Source: Hyphomicrobiales bacterium (GTDB taxonomy: Bacteria > Pseudomonadota > Alphaproteobacteria > Rhizobiales > Rhizobiaceae). Taken from it: a stretch of 64,000 nt of DNA. The stretch covers positions 1,265 through 65,264 of the forward strand of contig UCMW01000002.1 in the NCBI GenBank assembly GCA_900473745.1, in the 5' to 3' direction. This document shows, in pieces, positions 47,048 to 58,127 of this stretch. Positions within the stretch are counted from its first letter, which is position 1. Every line of letters begins with the position of its first letter. The position numbers were made by a program, and so were the translations under genes. The notes under the pieces are model-generated. The model searched no databases and was not told the origin of the DNA. It saw only the letters and a list, made by a program, of their open reading frames with translations.

Positions 47048-47298
47048 TCTGGAAGCTCGCGCACGTCGCCCTTGCCCTGATCGAGGTCCCGCACCGCGTC
47101 GAGCAGGCGCTCGGCGTTGCGAGGGCTCTTCAGCAGATGCTGCGTCTCCTCATAGGAGGCAAAATCCTCCACCGACATCAGAACGGCGGCAGGCTTGCCG
47201 CGATCACGGGTGATCAGCACGGGAGTACGGTCCTCCGTCACGCTGTCGAGCAGGGAGGCGAGGTTCTTGCGCAGGTCGCTGTAGGACGTGGTTCTCAT
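47044..47298 (-). CDS. yefM: YefM-type antitoxin (Phd/YefM family)
   Basis: An 84-residue antitoxin. The N-terminal DNA-binding half begins MRTTSYSDLRKNLASLLDSV, followed by PVLITRDRGKPAAVLMSVEDFASYEET; the C-terminal half binds the toxin. ATG 47298 is chosen; no ribosome site is visible, and an operator-like palindrome lies 9 bases upstream. The pair should repress itself. Confidence 0.92.
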   Translation of the reverse strand: MRTTSYSDLRKNLASLLDSVTEDRTPVLITRDRGKPAAVLMSVEDFASYEETQHLLKSPRNAERLLDAVRDLDQGKGDVRELPE

Positions 47299-47306
47299 GG
47301 ATGTAG

Positions 47307-47324
47307 TGTACTTGAATACGTACA
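47307..47324. promoter_or_regulatory. YefM operator candidate
   Basis: TGTAC and GTACA half-sites 8 bases apart, just upstream of yefM. YefM/YoeB operators are built around a TGTACA core, so this is the likely autoregulation site. Confidence 0.6.
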
Positions 47325-47370
47325 GGAAGCAATGCGGTCGGTTCAGACTCAAGGCCACTGCGCAAGGGGT

Positions 47371-47527
47371 ACCCCCCTCTGCCCTGCCGGGCATCTCCCC
47401 CACACGGGGGGAGACCGGCCGAGCTGCCGGCCTTGCATCCGTCGTTGGTGTCGTAAGCAGATCGGCACTCGCGGCACCCGCTCTCCCCCCTTGTGGGGGA
47501 GATGTCACGCAGTGACAGAGGGGGGGT
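47371..47527. repeat. RIME-like composite palindromic element (157 bp)
   Basis: The element is bounded by ACCCCCCTCTG and its inverted copy CAGAGGGGGGGT. Inside each end is a C-run/G-run hairpin (CATCTCCCCC near 47392 and GGGGGAGATG at 47495). It lies in the 358-base gap between yefM and the lipoprotein gene. No open frame of note is inside. The right half matches the repeat at 21491-21540. Confidence 0.7.
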
Positions 47528-47656
47528 GTTATGCACACGCGCAGACGTCGGCTGCCTGTGCCGATCGCTACAAGTTTAAGCATTCTCTTCACCGGATCTT
47601 CATGCCTGACCGGGAAGTTTGCAGGTCATGCGGCTCAAGGTTGTGCGGGGAGGGTA

Positions 47657-48328
47657 ATGCTTAGAGTTCTCGTGGCTTTGGCCCTGTGTCTGCCGCTATC
47701 AGGCTGCGATCTGTTCGGTTTCCACGATTGGGAGTGGCACCAGAAACTGACGGTGTCCGTGATGACGCCGGAGGGGTTGAAAACTGGGAGCGCGGTGGTC
47801 AGTGTCAATGTCTATGACACACCGAACTGGTGGGGTCTCGGCGATTTCAGAGGTGCGGGTGCCAGCAGCCTGTCCGGAGAGGCTGTGACGGTCGATCTTG
47901 GCAACGGTCGTTACCTGTTCGCGCTGTTGAGGAATTACGGTCATGAGACCGCGCGCGAGACCTTCATTTCGAAAGAGGAGCAGCCTCAGACGAAAGCGGA
48001 GGTCATCGCGGTCTATGGTCGACTGGAGAAGATGCGCGGCTCGCGTGAACTTGCTCGCGAATACTATCCCTCGCTCGTTACCTTTGATGACATCAACGAC
48101 CCGACGACACTTCGGCGCGTTGATCCCGGCGAGCTCTCGGCCAGTTTCGGCCCCGATTACCGCCTCAATGCTATTACCTTGTCTATTACGGACGAGCCGG
48201 TGACCAAGGGAGTGCTTAAGGGAGTGCTCGGGTGGATCAACTCGTTCAGTCACTACCGCACTATCAGTAGCAATCCATTTACGAGCACGTTGCCGGGCGA
48301 TATCGGCTACTTAAGACGAACCCGTTAG
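47657..48328 (+). CDS. Lipoprotein of unknown function
   Basis: A 223-residue protein with a lipoprotein signal (LVALALCLPLSGC, acceptor Cys at 17). The mature part starts DLFGFHDWEW and has beta-rich segments (KLTVSVMTPEGLKTGSAVVSVNVYDTP; LGNGRYLFALLRNY). GGGGAGGG precedes the ATG. No family is recognised. Its place beside a toxin-antitoxin pair and a repeat element suggests an accessory gene. Confidence 0.75.
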   Translation: MLRVLVALALCLPLSGCDLFGFHDWEWHQKLTVSVMTPEGLKTGSAVVSVNVYDTPNWWGLGDFRGAGASSLSGEAVTVDLGNGRYLFALLRNYGHETARETFISKEEQPQTKAEVIAVYGRLEKMRGSRELAREYYPSLVTFDDINDPTTLRRVDPGELSASFGPDYRLNAITLSITDEPVTKGVLKGVLGWINSFSHYRTISSNPFTSTLPGDIGYLRRTR

Positions 48329-48413
48329 CGTCTACGTCGCCAAATGGAGACGGACAGCCAAGCTGATAAAACCGGACTCAGTGTCGCGGATGGACCACCG
48401 CGTACACACCACC

Positions 48414-49862
48414 TCACTCCGCCCTCAACCCCTGAAACGCCGCCATCGCCGCATCCCGTGCCTTGCCGTGATCGACGATCGGCTTGGGATAGGTCTTGCC
48501 GAGGCTGACGCCCGCATCCCTCAGCACCGTCACCGGCGCCTCTGATGGCTTGTGGATGAACTTATCCGGCATGTCCTTCAGCTCCGGCACGAAGCGGCGG
48601 ACATATTCGCCTTCTGGGTCGAATTTCTCGCCCTGGCTGGTCGGGTTGAAGATGCGGAAGAAGGGCGCGGCGTCGGCGCCGGAGCCGGCGACCCATTGCC
48701 AGCTGGCGGCATTCGACGCCGGGTCGGCATCGACGAGCGTGTCGCGGAACCAGCGCTCGCCTTCGCGCCAGTCGATCAAGAGGTCCTTGATAAGGAAGGA
48801 GGCGACGATCATGCGAACGCGGTTGTGCATCCAGCCGGTCTGCCAGAGCTGGCGCATGCCGGCATCGACCATCGGATAGCCGGTCTGGCCGCGCTGCCAC
48901 TTCTCCAAAAGGTCCGGCGCATCGCGCCAGGGGAAGGCGTCGAACTTGTCGTTCCAGTTTTTTGTCGCGAGATCCGGGAAGTGGAAGAGCAGGTGATAGG
49001 AGAAGTCGCGCCAGACGACTTCCTTGCGGAAATGGATGTAGTCTTCGCTGGAATAGTCGTCTGAGAGACCGCGCGTCGCATGCCAGAGCGTCGCTGGCGA
49101 TATTTCGCCGAGCGCCAGATGCGGCGAGAGCATCGAGACATGCGCTTCGCCGGGAAAGTCGCGACGGGTGCGGTAGCCCTTGAGGCCCGACTCGACGAAA
49201 TCCGCGAGCCGAGTCTGCGCACCCTCCTCACCGGGCTGCCATTCGGCTTCGAAGCCTTTTGCCCAGTTCGGCCTGGTGGGCAGCAGCGACCAGCTGTCGA
49301 GCGCCTCGCCCTTCGGCCAGTGGTCGGGGGCGGAAAGACGCTTCGGCGCGGGGATGGGTTCCGGCGGCTCGCCGGATCCGTCCAGGGCCTTCCAGAAGGG
49401 GGTGTAGACGCGGAAATGCCCGCCGGCACCGGTCTTCAGCTTGCTCGGCTCATGCAGGATCTGGCCGGCAAAGGTGCGCACCTCGATGCCATCTTCGATC
49501 AACTTCGCCTTCAAGCCCTTGTCGACGGCAATGCCCGGCGGATCATAGCGACGGTTCCAGAAGACGGCTGCAGCCCCTGTCTCCGCAATCAGCGCGGCGA
49601 GCACGGTTTCGGCATGCCCGCTGCGCAGCGTGAGGCGCGAGCCGAGACCTTCGAGAGAGGTTTGCAGAGCAGCCAGTGAATGATGCAGCCACCAGGCCTG
49701 GGCGGCCCCCAGGGGGCCGGTGCCCGCCTCTTGCGGTTCGCGGATGTAAAGGGGAAGGATCCGGAAGCCTTCGGCCGCAGCCGTCGCAAGCGCTGCGTGA
49801 TCGGAAAGCCGGAGATCCTTGCGGAACCAGAGAATGACTGTCTTTACGGAGGTATCGGGCAT
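48414..49862 (-). CDS. phrB: Deoxyribodipyrimidine photo-lyase
   Basis: A 482-residue flavin enzyme that repairs UV-induced cyclobutane pyrimidine dimers with blue light. The N-terminal antenna-binding domain (VILWFRKDLRLSDHAAL) is followed by the FAD-binding helical domain with HVSMLSPHLALGEISP near 245 and the conserved GYPMVDAGMRQLWQTGWMHN (about 338) and WQWVAGSGADAAPFFRIFNP. This is the class I CPD photolyase arrangement. AAGG precedes the ATG. Confidence 0.94.
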   Translation of the reverse strand: MPDTSVKTVILWFRKDLRLSDHAALATAAAEGFRILPLYIREPQEAGTGPLGAAQAWWLHHSLAALQTSLEGLGSRLTLRSGHAETVLAALIAETGAAAVFWNRRYDPPGIAVDKGLKAKLIEDGIEVRTFAGQILHEPSKLKTGAGGHFRVYTPFWKALDGSGEPPEPIPAPKRLSAPDHWPKGEALDSWSLLPTRPNWAKGFEAEWQPGEEGAQTRLADFVESGLKGYRTRRDFPGEAHVSMLSPHLALGEISPATLWHATRGLSDDYSSEDYIHFRKEVVWRDFSYHLLFHFPDLATKNWNDKFDAFPWRDAPDLLEKWQRGQTGYPMVDAGMRQLWQTGWMHNRVRMIVASFLIKDLLIDWREGERWFRDTLVDADPASNAASWQWVAGSGADAAPFFRIFNPTSQGEKFDPEGEYVRRFVPELKDMPDKFIHKPSEAPVTVLRDAGVSLGKTYPKPIVDHGKARDAAMAAFQGLRAE

Positions 49863-49968
49863 GCCGCGCCTTTTCGTTGGCTGTCAATGCCTTACGAAAC
49901 GCAACCCGAAAGGGATCACGGCAAGATCGCGATTTTGCGGCCGGCCCGATCCGTGACGCGAAGATGCG

Positions 49969-50196
49969 TCAGGCGGCCGAGCGACCAGGTGTCACGCGCC
50001 GTGCCTGTTCGGCGCGGATCATGGCGAGGATCTGCTGGGCATTCTCGCGCACATAAAGCCTGTGCAGCTTTTCCGCGACCGGGGCGGTTGTCAGCAGGCA
50101 GGTGTAACCTTCGCGCTCGTACCAGCGGAAATCCACCACATTGTCCATGTTGACGTAGAAGGGAAAGCCGTCCCCGTCGTGAAGCTCGAGCCACAT
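49969..50196 (-). CDS. Small protein of unknown function
   Basis: A 75-residue protein with a perfect ribosome site (AAGGAGG) seven bases before the ATG at 50196. It starts MWLELHDGDGFPFYVNMDNV and ends with a charged helix (ENAQQILAMIRAEQARR). Predicted to be soluble. Proteins of this shape with MDNVVDFRWYE-like content occur in rhizobia without a function. Confidence 0.75.
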   Translation of the reverse strand: MWLELHDGDGFPFYVNMDNVVDFRWYEREGYTCLLTTAPVAEKLHRLYVRENAQQILAMIRAEQARRVTPGRSAA

Positions 50197-50325
50197 CGGC
50201 CGTCCTCCTTGCATGCCATTTTCGTTGGAGAATGGAGATAGCAGGCAAAGGTGAAGAGGGGGTTTCGCCGGCATTGATGAAATCAGGGCCGTCAGAAATG
50301 AGGGGGGCGACATCAGGCGTCTGCC

Positions 50326-50365
50326 AAAAAGAAAAGGCCCGCTGCCTGTTGAGGCGCGGGCCTTT
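50326..50365 (-). terminator. Terminator of tRNA-Asn
   Basis: On the minus strand AAAGGCCCGC and GCGGGCCTTT form the stem and TTTTCTTTTT follows. It is 9 bases past the tRNA end. Confidence 0.85.
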
Positions 50366-50373
50366 GAATGAGA

Positions 50374-50448
50374 TGGCTCCCCGGGCCGGATTCGAACCGG
50401 CGACCTGTCGATTAACAGTCGAATGCTCTACCGCTGAGCTACCAGGGA
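50374..50448 (-). tRNA. tRNA-Asn (anticodon GUU)
   Basis: A 75-base cloverleaf with CCA encoded. The acceptor arms TCCCTGG and CCGGGGA pair; the anticodon loop CTGTTAA holds GTT; the T-loop is GGTTCGAATCC. A strong terminator follows. Confidence 0.97.
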
Positions 50449-50612
50449 ACAGCCGCTTGGCGCGGTGTGAGCGGGGTAATACTGATGCTCGCCTCGTTTG
50501 CCAAGCGGTTTTTCAAAAAAAATGGCATGCGCTTGTTTTTATTTGTTGGTTCACCATCTCAAAAGGGGTCAAAACAGGGCGGAAGAGCCCGAGAAAACAG
50601 GAGTTTCAGCCT

Positions 50613-50894
50613 TTGCTGGAAAGACGCTATCGTCTCGATCAGGCGCGCGGGCGCCTCGTTCTGGGCCGTTTTGAAATCCCTGTACCGCGCTCGAAGGCGG
50701 GCCGGATCGCCACCGGCACCGTGCTCGTCGGCGGCGGCTTCCTGGGGTTTCTGCCAATCCTCGGATTCTGGATGGTGCCGCTCGGTCTCGTCGTCCTGTC
50801 GCACGACCTGTCTTTCGTGCGCCGCCGGCGCCGGCGGGCGACCGTCTGGTGGTATCGGCGCAACAAGGCGCCACGCGGCGACGGGCAAGCCTGA
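50613..50894 (+). CDS. Small basic membrane protein
   Basis: A 93-residue protein: a hydrophilic start (LERRYRLDQARGRLVLGRFEIPVP), a Gly/Leu-rich helix pair (TGTVLVGGGFLGFLPILGFWMVPLGLVVLS) and a highly basic end (RRRRRRATVWWYRRNK). I chose the TTG at 50613 because CAGGAG lies nine bases upstream and no ATG exists in frame after the tRNA. Likely a real rhizobial gene of unknown function; the start is less certain than the frame. Confidence 0.65.
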   Translation: MLERRYRLDQARGRLVLGRFEIPVPRSKAGRIATGTVLVGGGFLGFLPILGFWMVPLGLVVLSHDLSFVRRRRRRATVWWYRRNKAPRGDGQA

Positions 50895-51044
50895 CGCTGA
50901 GCAGCGATCCTGCTTTTCACCCTAGGCACATGTCTTAGTGAAATGACCATGCATAACTCGACCGCCTAGTATGGCCGGACTGAGCAGGGAAACCGAACCG
51001 CGATCACTGTGGTCTGTTCCCGCCCGGAGCGAGGATTTGTCGAG

Positions 51045-51299
51045 ATGTGCAACACACCCGAACTCATGATGGTCCTGACGCCTGCTGATTTCCATGTGAT
51101 CGAGGGTGCGATGCAGGCCGCGGCGCCGAGGCCGGGTCGAATCATGATCGACGACGGTCATCGCGAGGCTGTCGGCAGGGCAGTTATCCGTCTCTATGCC
51201 GCCGGGGTGACCGATCCGGCGCGTCTCGCAGATGCGGCGACCGTCATGGCGGCGACAAGGCTTCTCGATCGTCGTCGGTGGCCGACCGAAGTTGCTTGA
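51045..51299 (+). CDS. Small protein of unknown function
   Basis: An 84-residue soluble protein from the ATG at 51045 (GAGG about a dozen bases upstream). LMMVLTPADFHVIEGAMQAA and RLYAAGVTDPARLADAATVM are predicted helices; the second looks like a short helical repeat. No family is recognised. Composition and codon style match the core genes. Confidence 0.6.
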   Translation: MCNTPELMMVLTPADFHVIEGAMQAAAPRPGRIMIDDGHREAVGRAVIRLYAAGVTDPARLADAATVMAATRLLDRRRWPTEVA

Positions 51300-51319
51300 G
51301 GGCGTGAAATGGTCCCCTT

Positions 51320-51366
51320 GCGGATGTTGGGGAACCGGTGGACGCAAGATACTTGAAATCTTTAGC
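51320..51366 (+). pseudogene. Decayed tRNA-Leu 5' half
   Basis: The 47 bases resemble the 5' half of the tRNA-Leu gene at 19092, about 36 of 46 positions identical through the D-arm and anticodon arm (GACGCAAGA and AAATCT are shared). The 3' half does not continue as a tRNA. It looks like a scar of past integration or duplication rather than a working gene. Confidence 0.55.
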
Positions 51367-51403
51367 TTCGATGCGTGACATGGCGCTTTTGATCGTCCGA
51401 ACC

Positions 51404-52258
51404 TTAGCTCTTCGCCGATCCGGCCGCGGCCAATCGCTTAGCCATTTCCTCGTCAAGTGTTGTTGTGAAGCGGATTGGACAGGTTGGATTCCTTGCCTCT
51501 TCTGGAATTTCCCGAACAACTACGTGTTCCCATCGAGGTTTCTCGGTAACGGCAATAACGAACAGTTCCTCGCCGAAGCTAAGCAGCAATGAAAGCAATT
51601 CCTCCATTTCAGGGACAATTAGGCTCATCGCAGCTTTGCGCTTTGGCGTTTCCCGACCCCATGCAGGGTTTGCTATGGTCGGTCCGAGCGTTCGGAAGTT
51701 ATCTATGATAAGTCGATCCCGACCATCCTCCCGGTGCTCCACCGCATTCCTTTTTTTGATCAATTCGGCGATCCAGGCCTCGTTTGCCTCTAGAAATGGC
51801 ACTAGCGCGTGATTGGGCCCGAGCGTCTGAATGCTCCATTTCTCAGCCTCGCTCAATGGACTGCGCATCTTCCAGAACCGCCGAGCTTCTGGTTTGAGTG
51901 CAGCTCCCCAGAGTGTATTGAAGACAGGGACCAGATCTCTGAGGTATTGTGTAGCGGTCATCAGGAAGCCTTCGGCATCTGCTTCCAGATTGATCACGTA
52001 AGGTAGCTTCCTTGGATTGATCAAAGCGTCGATCTGCCAGTGCTCAAGTTGGTCCCGCTCTGCCAACTTAATGCGATAGGCGTGGTCGTAGCATCTCAGA
52101 AGGCGCAAGTGGGCCCTATGCATCAGCTCGGTTAAGCGAATCTGTTGGGCGTCTGCTACGTCTGTCCATTTAAGAAGTTCGAAGGTCTGCAACGTCAGTC
52201 TGGCAACGATCGGATTAGTGGAGCCGTGGTTTGAGATTAGCTGCATGTTGAATGGCAT
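51404..52258 (-). CDS. Protein with HEPN-type RNase motif
   Basis: A 284-residue, largely helical, soluble protein. RNAVEH at residues 170-175 matches the RX4-6H motif of HEPN RNases, including the polar residue after Arg, and sits in a helix (NEAWIAELIKKRNAVEHRED) as the fold requires. The gene is visibly richer in A/T than its neighbours and lies between a tRNA-Leu fragment and tRNA-Cys, which suggests transfer. AGAGGG lies nine bases before the ATG at 52258; an ATG at 52318 is possible. HEPN proteins often act in abortive infection or as toxins. No partner antitoxin is seen. The HEPN call is inference from one motif. Confidence 0.6.
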   Translation of the reverse strand: MPFNMQLISNHGSTNPIVARLTLQTFELLKWTDVADAQQIRLTELMHRAHLRLLRCYDHAYRIKLAERDQLEHWQIDALINPRKLPYVINLEADAEGFLMTATQYLRDLVPVFNTLWGAALKPEARRFWKMRSPLSEAEKWSIQTLGPNHALVPFLEANEAWIAELIKKRNAVEHREDGRDRLIIDNFRTLGPTIANPAWGRETPKRKAAMSLIVPEMEELLSLLLSFGEELFVIAVTEKPRWEHVVVREIPEEARNPTCPIRFTTTLDEEMAKRLAAAGSAKS

Positions 52259-52464
52259 AGCTCCGACCCTCTCAAAATGCTTCCTCTTATTGCAGTCCCT
52301 AGGGCCGCCCTTATTCAATATATAATGCGCTTCAACCTTGGTGGCTGTGAGCCCTTCGCGAACATCATATCAGAAAATTAAAAGGACGAATTTCAGGAAT
52401 TGGCTCTTGCAGATTTTTTGGAACGCGTCTAAATCCGCGCCACCACACGCACTTTTCTACCCGG

Positions 52465-52539
52465 ATGGCCTCGTGGCGGAGTGGTGACGCAGAGGACTGC
52501 AAATCCTTGTACCCCGGTTCAATTCCGGGCGAGGCCTCC
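52465..52539 (+). tRNA. tRNA-Cys (anticodon GCA)
   Basis: A 75-base cloverleaf with CCA encoded. GGCCTCG and CGAGGCC pair as the acceptor stem; the anticodon loop carries GCA; the T-arm is CCCGGTTCAATTCCGGG. It borders the A/T-richer HEPN-motif gene. Confidence 0.97.
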
Positions 52540-52758
52540 ATCCGAAACTTCCCAGCATATCGAGTGAATTGAGCCTGCCCGCGGCAGAGCCTTGGGCTCG
52601 TTGCGCGAGGCGCGTGATCTTGCTCGTCTGCGTTTCAGCGACCAATTTTGTACATGTCGGCCAAATTGCCGGAACAGGTCCATCTCCGGTGTGCTCTCCC
52701 ATTGTCGCTGCTTGTTGATGAGTGGTATCCAAACCTGGTTTCAACCAGGGGGATATTC

Positions 52759-53088
52759 ATGCCGATCCGATTCTGCCTCGCTCTTGCCTTGGCTCTTTGC
52801 GCCTTACCTTTGTCCGCTCGCGCCGACACCAAGGCCTTCACGCTGGTCAACACGACCTCCAAGATGATCGTCAAGCTCTATGTGCGGCCGATCGAAGGCG
52901 GCGGCGAACGGATCGAACTTCTGAAGAAGAAGGGGCTTTATGGCGGCAAGTCGCGGAAGCTGACGATCACTGATAACAGCAATGCCTGTGCGTACTGGGT
53001 CTGGACGGTGTTCGAGGACAACAGCTTTTATGACAAGCGCGAGGCCGTCGATTTCTGCGAATACAACACCTATACATTCTCAGATTGA
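52759..53088 (+). CDS. Small secreted protein of unknown function
   Basis: A 109-residue protein with a Sec signal (FCLALALALCALPLSARA, cleavage near 22). The mature part (FTLVNTTSKMIVKLYVRP; then SNACAYWVWTVFEDNSFYDK) looks like a small beta-fold, with two Cys (in NACAYW and DFCEYN) that could form a disulfide. AGGGGGA precedes the ATG. Likely periplasmic. Confidence 0.75.
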   Translation: MPIRFCLALALALCALPLSARADTKAFTLVNTTSKMIVKLYVRPIEGGGERIELLKKKGLYGGKSRKLTITDNSNACAYWVWTVFEDNSFYDKREAVDFCEYNTYTFSD

Positions 53089-53096
53089 CGGGATGG

Positions 53097-53126
53097 ATCG
53101 CGGCTGCGTCACTTCGCAGTCGCGAT
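53097..53126 (+). terminator. Hairpin after the secreted-protein gene
   Basis: ATCGCGGCTGCG and CGCAGTCGCGAT form a 12-base stem with one G-U and a 6-base loop. No T-run. It lies 9 bases after the stop. Confidence 0.5.
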
Positions 53127-53231
53127 AATCTCGTGTGCGAGGGGAAGACCGGCTTGAAAGCGTCCCTGCCTGCAATTAAAGACACGGGGACAAGCAGCCG
53201 CTATGGCCGGTCGACACGGGGCGCGAATGAG

Positions 53232-53903
53232 ATGATGGATTACGCAGCAGCACGCACCAAGATGGTGGACAACCAGATCAGGACCACGGACGTCACGTCC
53301 CATTCCGTCCTGAACGCCTTTCTGTCTGTGCCGCGCGAAGCTTTCGTCCCGGCCGAGCTGAAGCCGCTCGCCTATATCGACCAGGACATGCAGGTCAGTC
53401 CGGCCCAGAACGCTAGCCCGGCCCGCTACATCATGGAAGCGTCGCCGCTCGCCAAGCTCCTGCAGCTCGCGGCCATCACCAAGGATGACCTCGTGCTGGA
53501 GATCGGCTGTGGTGCCGGTTATGCCGCAGCCATCCTGTCGCTCCTGGCGGGCTCGGTGGTCGCCACCGAAAGCGACGAGGCGCTGGTGACCAAGGCGTCC
53601 GAGAAGCTGTCGGAACTGGGCTATGACAATGTCGCCGTCGTGTCGGCACGGCTGGAAGACGGTTATGCAGCCGAAGCACCCTATGACGTGATCTTCGTCA
53701 ACGGTGCCGTCGAGGAACTGCCGGAAGCGATCCTGTCGCAGCTGCGCGAAGGTGGACGGCTCGTCGCCGTCGTCGGTTATGGCAACGCTGCCCGCGCCCG
53801 CCTCTACGTGAAGAATGGCGGCATCACTTCCTATACCGAATATTTCAATGCCTCCGTGAAGCCGCTGCCGGGCTTCCGCAAGGTCGCCGCATTCGTCTTC
53901 TGA
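53232..53903 (+). CDS. Protein-L-isoaspartate O-methyltransferase family protein
   Basis: A 223-residue SAM-dependent methyltransferase-like protein. VLEIGCGAGYAAAIL near 97 is the SAM-binding loop; the N-terminal MVDNQIRTTDVTSHSVLNAF is typical of the rhizobial PCMT branch, in which repair activity is not proven. From memory, in related genomes this gene is followed by tolC and then the popZ-like gene; here no tolC lies between. The ATG at 53232 has no strong ribosome site. Confidence 0.88.
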   Translation: MMDYAAARTKMVDNQIRTTDVTSHSVLNAFLSVPREAFVPAELKPLAYIDQDMQVSPAQNASPARYIMEASPLAKLLQLAAITKDDLVLEIGCGAGYAAAILSLLAGSVVATESDEALVTKASEKLSELGYDNVAVVSARLEDGYAAEAPYDVIFVNGAVEELPEAILSQLREGGRLVAVVGYGNAARARLYVKNGGITSYTEYFNASVKPLPGFRKVAAFVF

Positions 53904-53931
53904 AACGTGATCCGGAAGACTGTGTTCAAAG

Positions 53932-53953
53932 GCCCGCCGCGTGCGGGCTTTTT
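53932..53953 (+). terminator. Terminator after PCMT gene
   Basis: GCCCGC and GCGGGC form the stem with a 5-base loop, then TTTTT. 29 bases past the stop. Confidence 0.8.
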
Positions 53954-54098
53954 CGTGGATGCGAAACAAAGTTGTGCATCACGGCAATTCCTGGTCGGCG
54001 CGTGATTTTTTTCGGCAAGTGCGTATCCTAGGGTGAGCGCGAATCGGTCCGGCGGAATTCTGTCCGGTCGACAGTTTCTGAGGACAACGGGGATTAGT

Positions 54099-55052
54099 AT
54101 GGCTCAGCCAAGCGTAGCGCGTGAACCGTCCATGGAAGAGATCCTGGCATCCATCCGCCGGATCATCGAGAGCAATGATCCTGTGAACGGCGGAAGCCTG
54201 TCGCAGGATGCGTCTGATATCGCAGCCGATGACGGCGCCGACGAGGGCGACATGGCCTATGACGGTGGCGATTTCGTTGCTGCCAACGATGCCGGCCGGT
54301 CCTTTCCGATGTTCGATCGCGAAATCCCGCGCATCGAGGCCGAACCGCGCCGCGAAGCGCCGCCGGCTGACAGCGACGACATGCCGAAGAGCGTGTCGCT
54401 GGCCGATCTCGCAGCCCGTGTGCGCTCGGCCTCCGAGCGCATGGAGCGTCCCGTTCAGGCCCCGAGCCGTTTGGAAATGTCTGGCATGCCGGACGTCATG
54501 CGGCGTGAGCCGACCGCAGAAGACCGGGATGCCCGTTCGAGCGAAGCGCCTTCGATGACGGCGCGGCTCGCCGAAATCCGTCAGCCGGATCTGCGTGCCT
54601 CTCTGCCGGCCGAGCCTGTGATGCCAGCTTCGCTGCGCGCGCCATCCGAGGAGCATCGCGCGCCGTTTGCTGCGCCGGATGCCACGATGGCCCGCATCGC
54701 CTCGGTTGAGGTGCGCGTCGAGCGCGCTGCACCTGTTGTGGCGGAACCGGCGCCGGAAGCGATGGAGCAGATGTCGATGGATGCGCCCGAATTCGAGCCC
54801 CGCGCGGAGCGGGAAAACGAAGGCCGCGACCTGACGGCACTCGTCTCAGCCGCGACCGTCGAGCAGGTCTCGCGGTCCTTCTCCGAATTGGCCGCTGCCT
54901 TTGACGGCACCGAGCGCCGTTCGCTCGATGAAATAGCCGAGGACATGCTGCGCCCGATGCTGAAGGATTGGCTGGACGACAACCTGCCGACGCTGGTGGA
55001 GCGCCTCGTGCGCGAGGAAATCGAACGCGTCGCCCGCGGTCCGCGACGCTGA
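54099..55052 (+). CDS. popZ: PopZ-like polar organising protein (DUF2497)
   Basis: A 317-residue scaffold protein that forms a matrix at cell poles and recruits chromosome-segregation and cell-cycle factors. Conserved N-terminal PSMEEILASIRRIIESND and C-terminal LRPMLKDWLDDNLPTLVERLVREEIERV flank a long acidic, Pro/Ala/Glu-rich disordered middle (residues 30-230), the PopZ layout. GAGG followed by GGGGA lies upstream of the ATG. A strong terminator follows and valS is next. Confidence 0.9.
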   Translation: MAQPSVAREPSMEEILASIRRIIESNDPVNGGSLSQDASDIAADDGADEGDMAYDGGDFVAANDAGRSFPMFDREIPRIEAEPRREAPPADSDDMPKSVSLADLAARVRSASERMERPVQAPSRLEMSGMPDVMRREPTAEDRDARSSEAPSMTARLAEIRQPDLRASLPAEPVMPASLRAPSEEHRAPFAAPDATMARIASVEVRVERAAPVVAEPAPEAMEQMSMDAPEFEPRAERENEGRDLTALVSAATVEQVSRSFSELAAAFDGTERRSLDEIAEDMLRPMLKDWLDDNLPTLVERLVREEIERVARGPRR

Positions 55053-55075
55053 TTGAAGCATCCTCCGGGATCATG

Positions 55076-55101
55076 GGCCGCTCGCGAGAGCGGCCTTTTT
55101 T
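55076..55101 (+). terminator. Terminator after popZ
   Basis: GGCCGCTC and GAGCGGCC (8-base stem, GCGA loop) followed by six T. Confidence 0.88.
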
Positions 55102-55166
55102 ATTGACTTGGTTTTGCCAGTCCTATTTACCAACCCACATCCAGAACTCGAAAATCCGGTCGGAAA

Positions 55167-58097
<2,931 letters not shown>

Positions 58098-58127
58098 TCG
58101 GCTTCAGGCTGGGAATGAAATTCTAAG

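Noticed and set aside
50232-50612. Open frame running across tRNA-Asn into the small membrane protein gene
   Set aside because: Its middle is the antisense reading of the tRNA (a well-known false protein), so the gene must start after the tRNA.
51300-52539. Complete integrative element between the tRNA relic and tRNA-Cys
   Set aside because: No integrase and no direct repeat pair could be found; at most a remnant.
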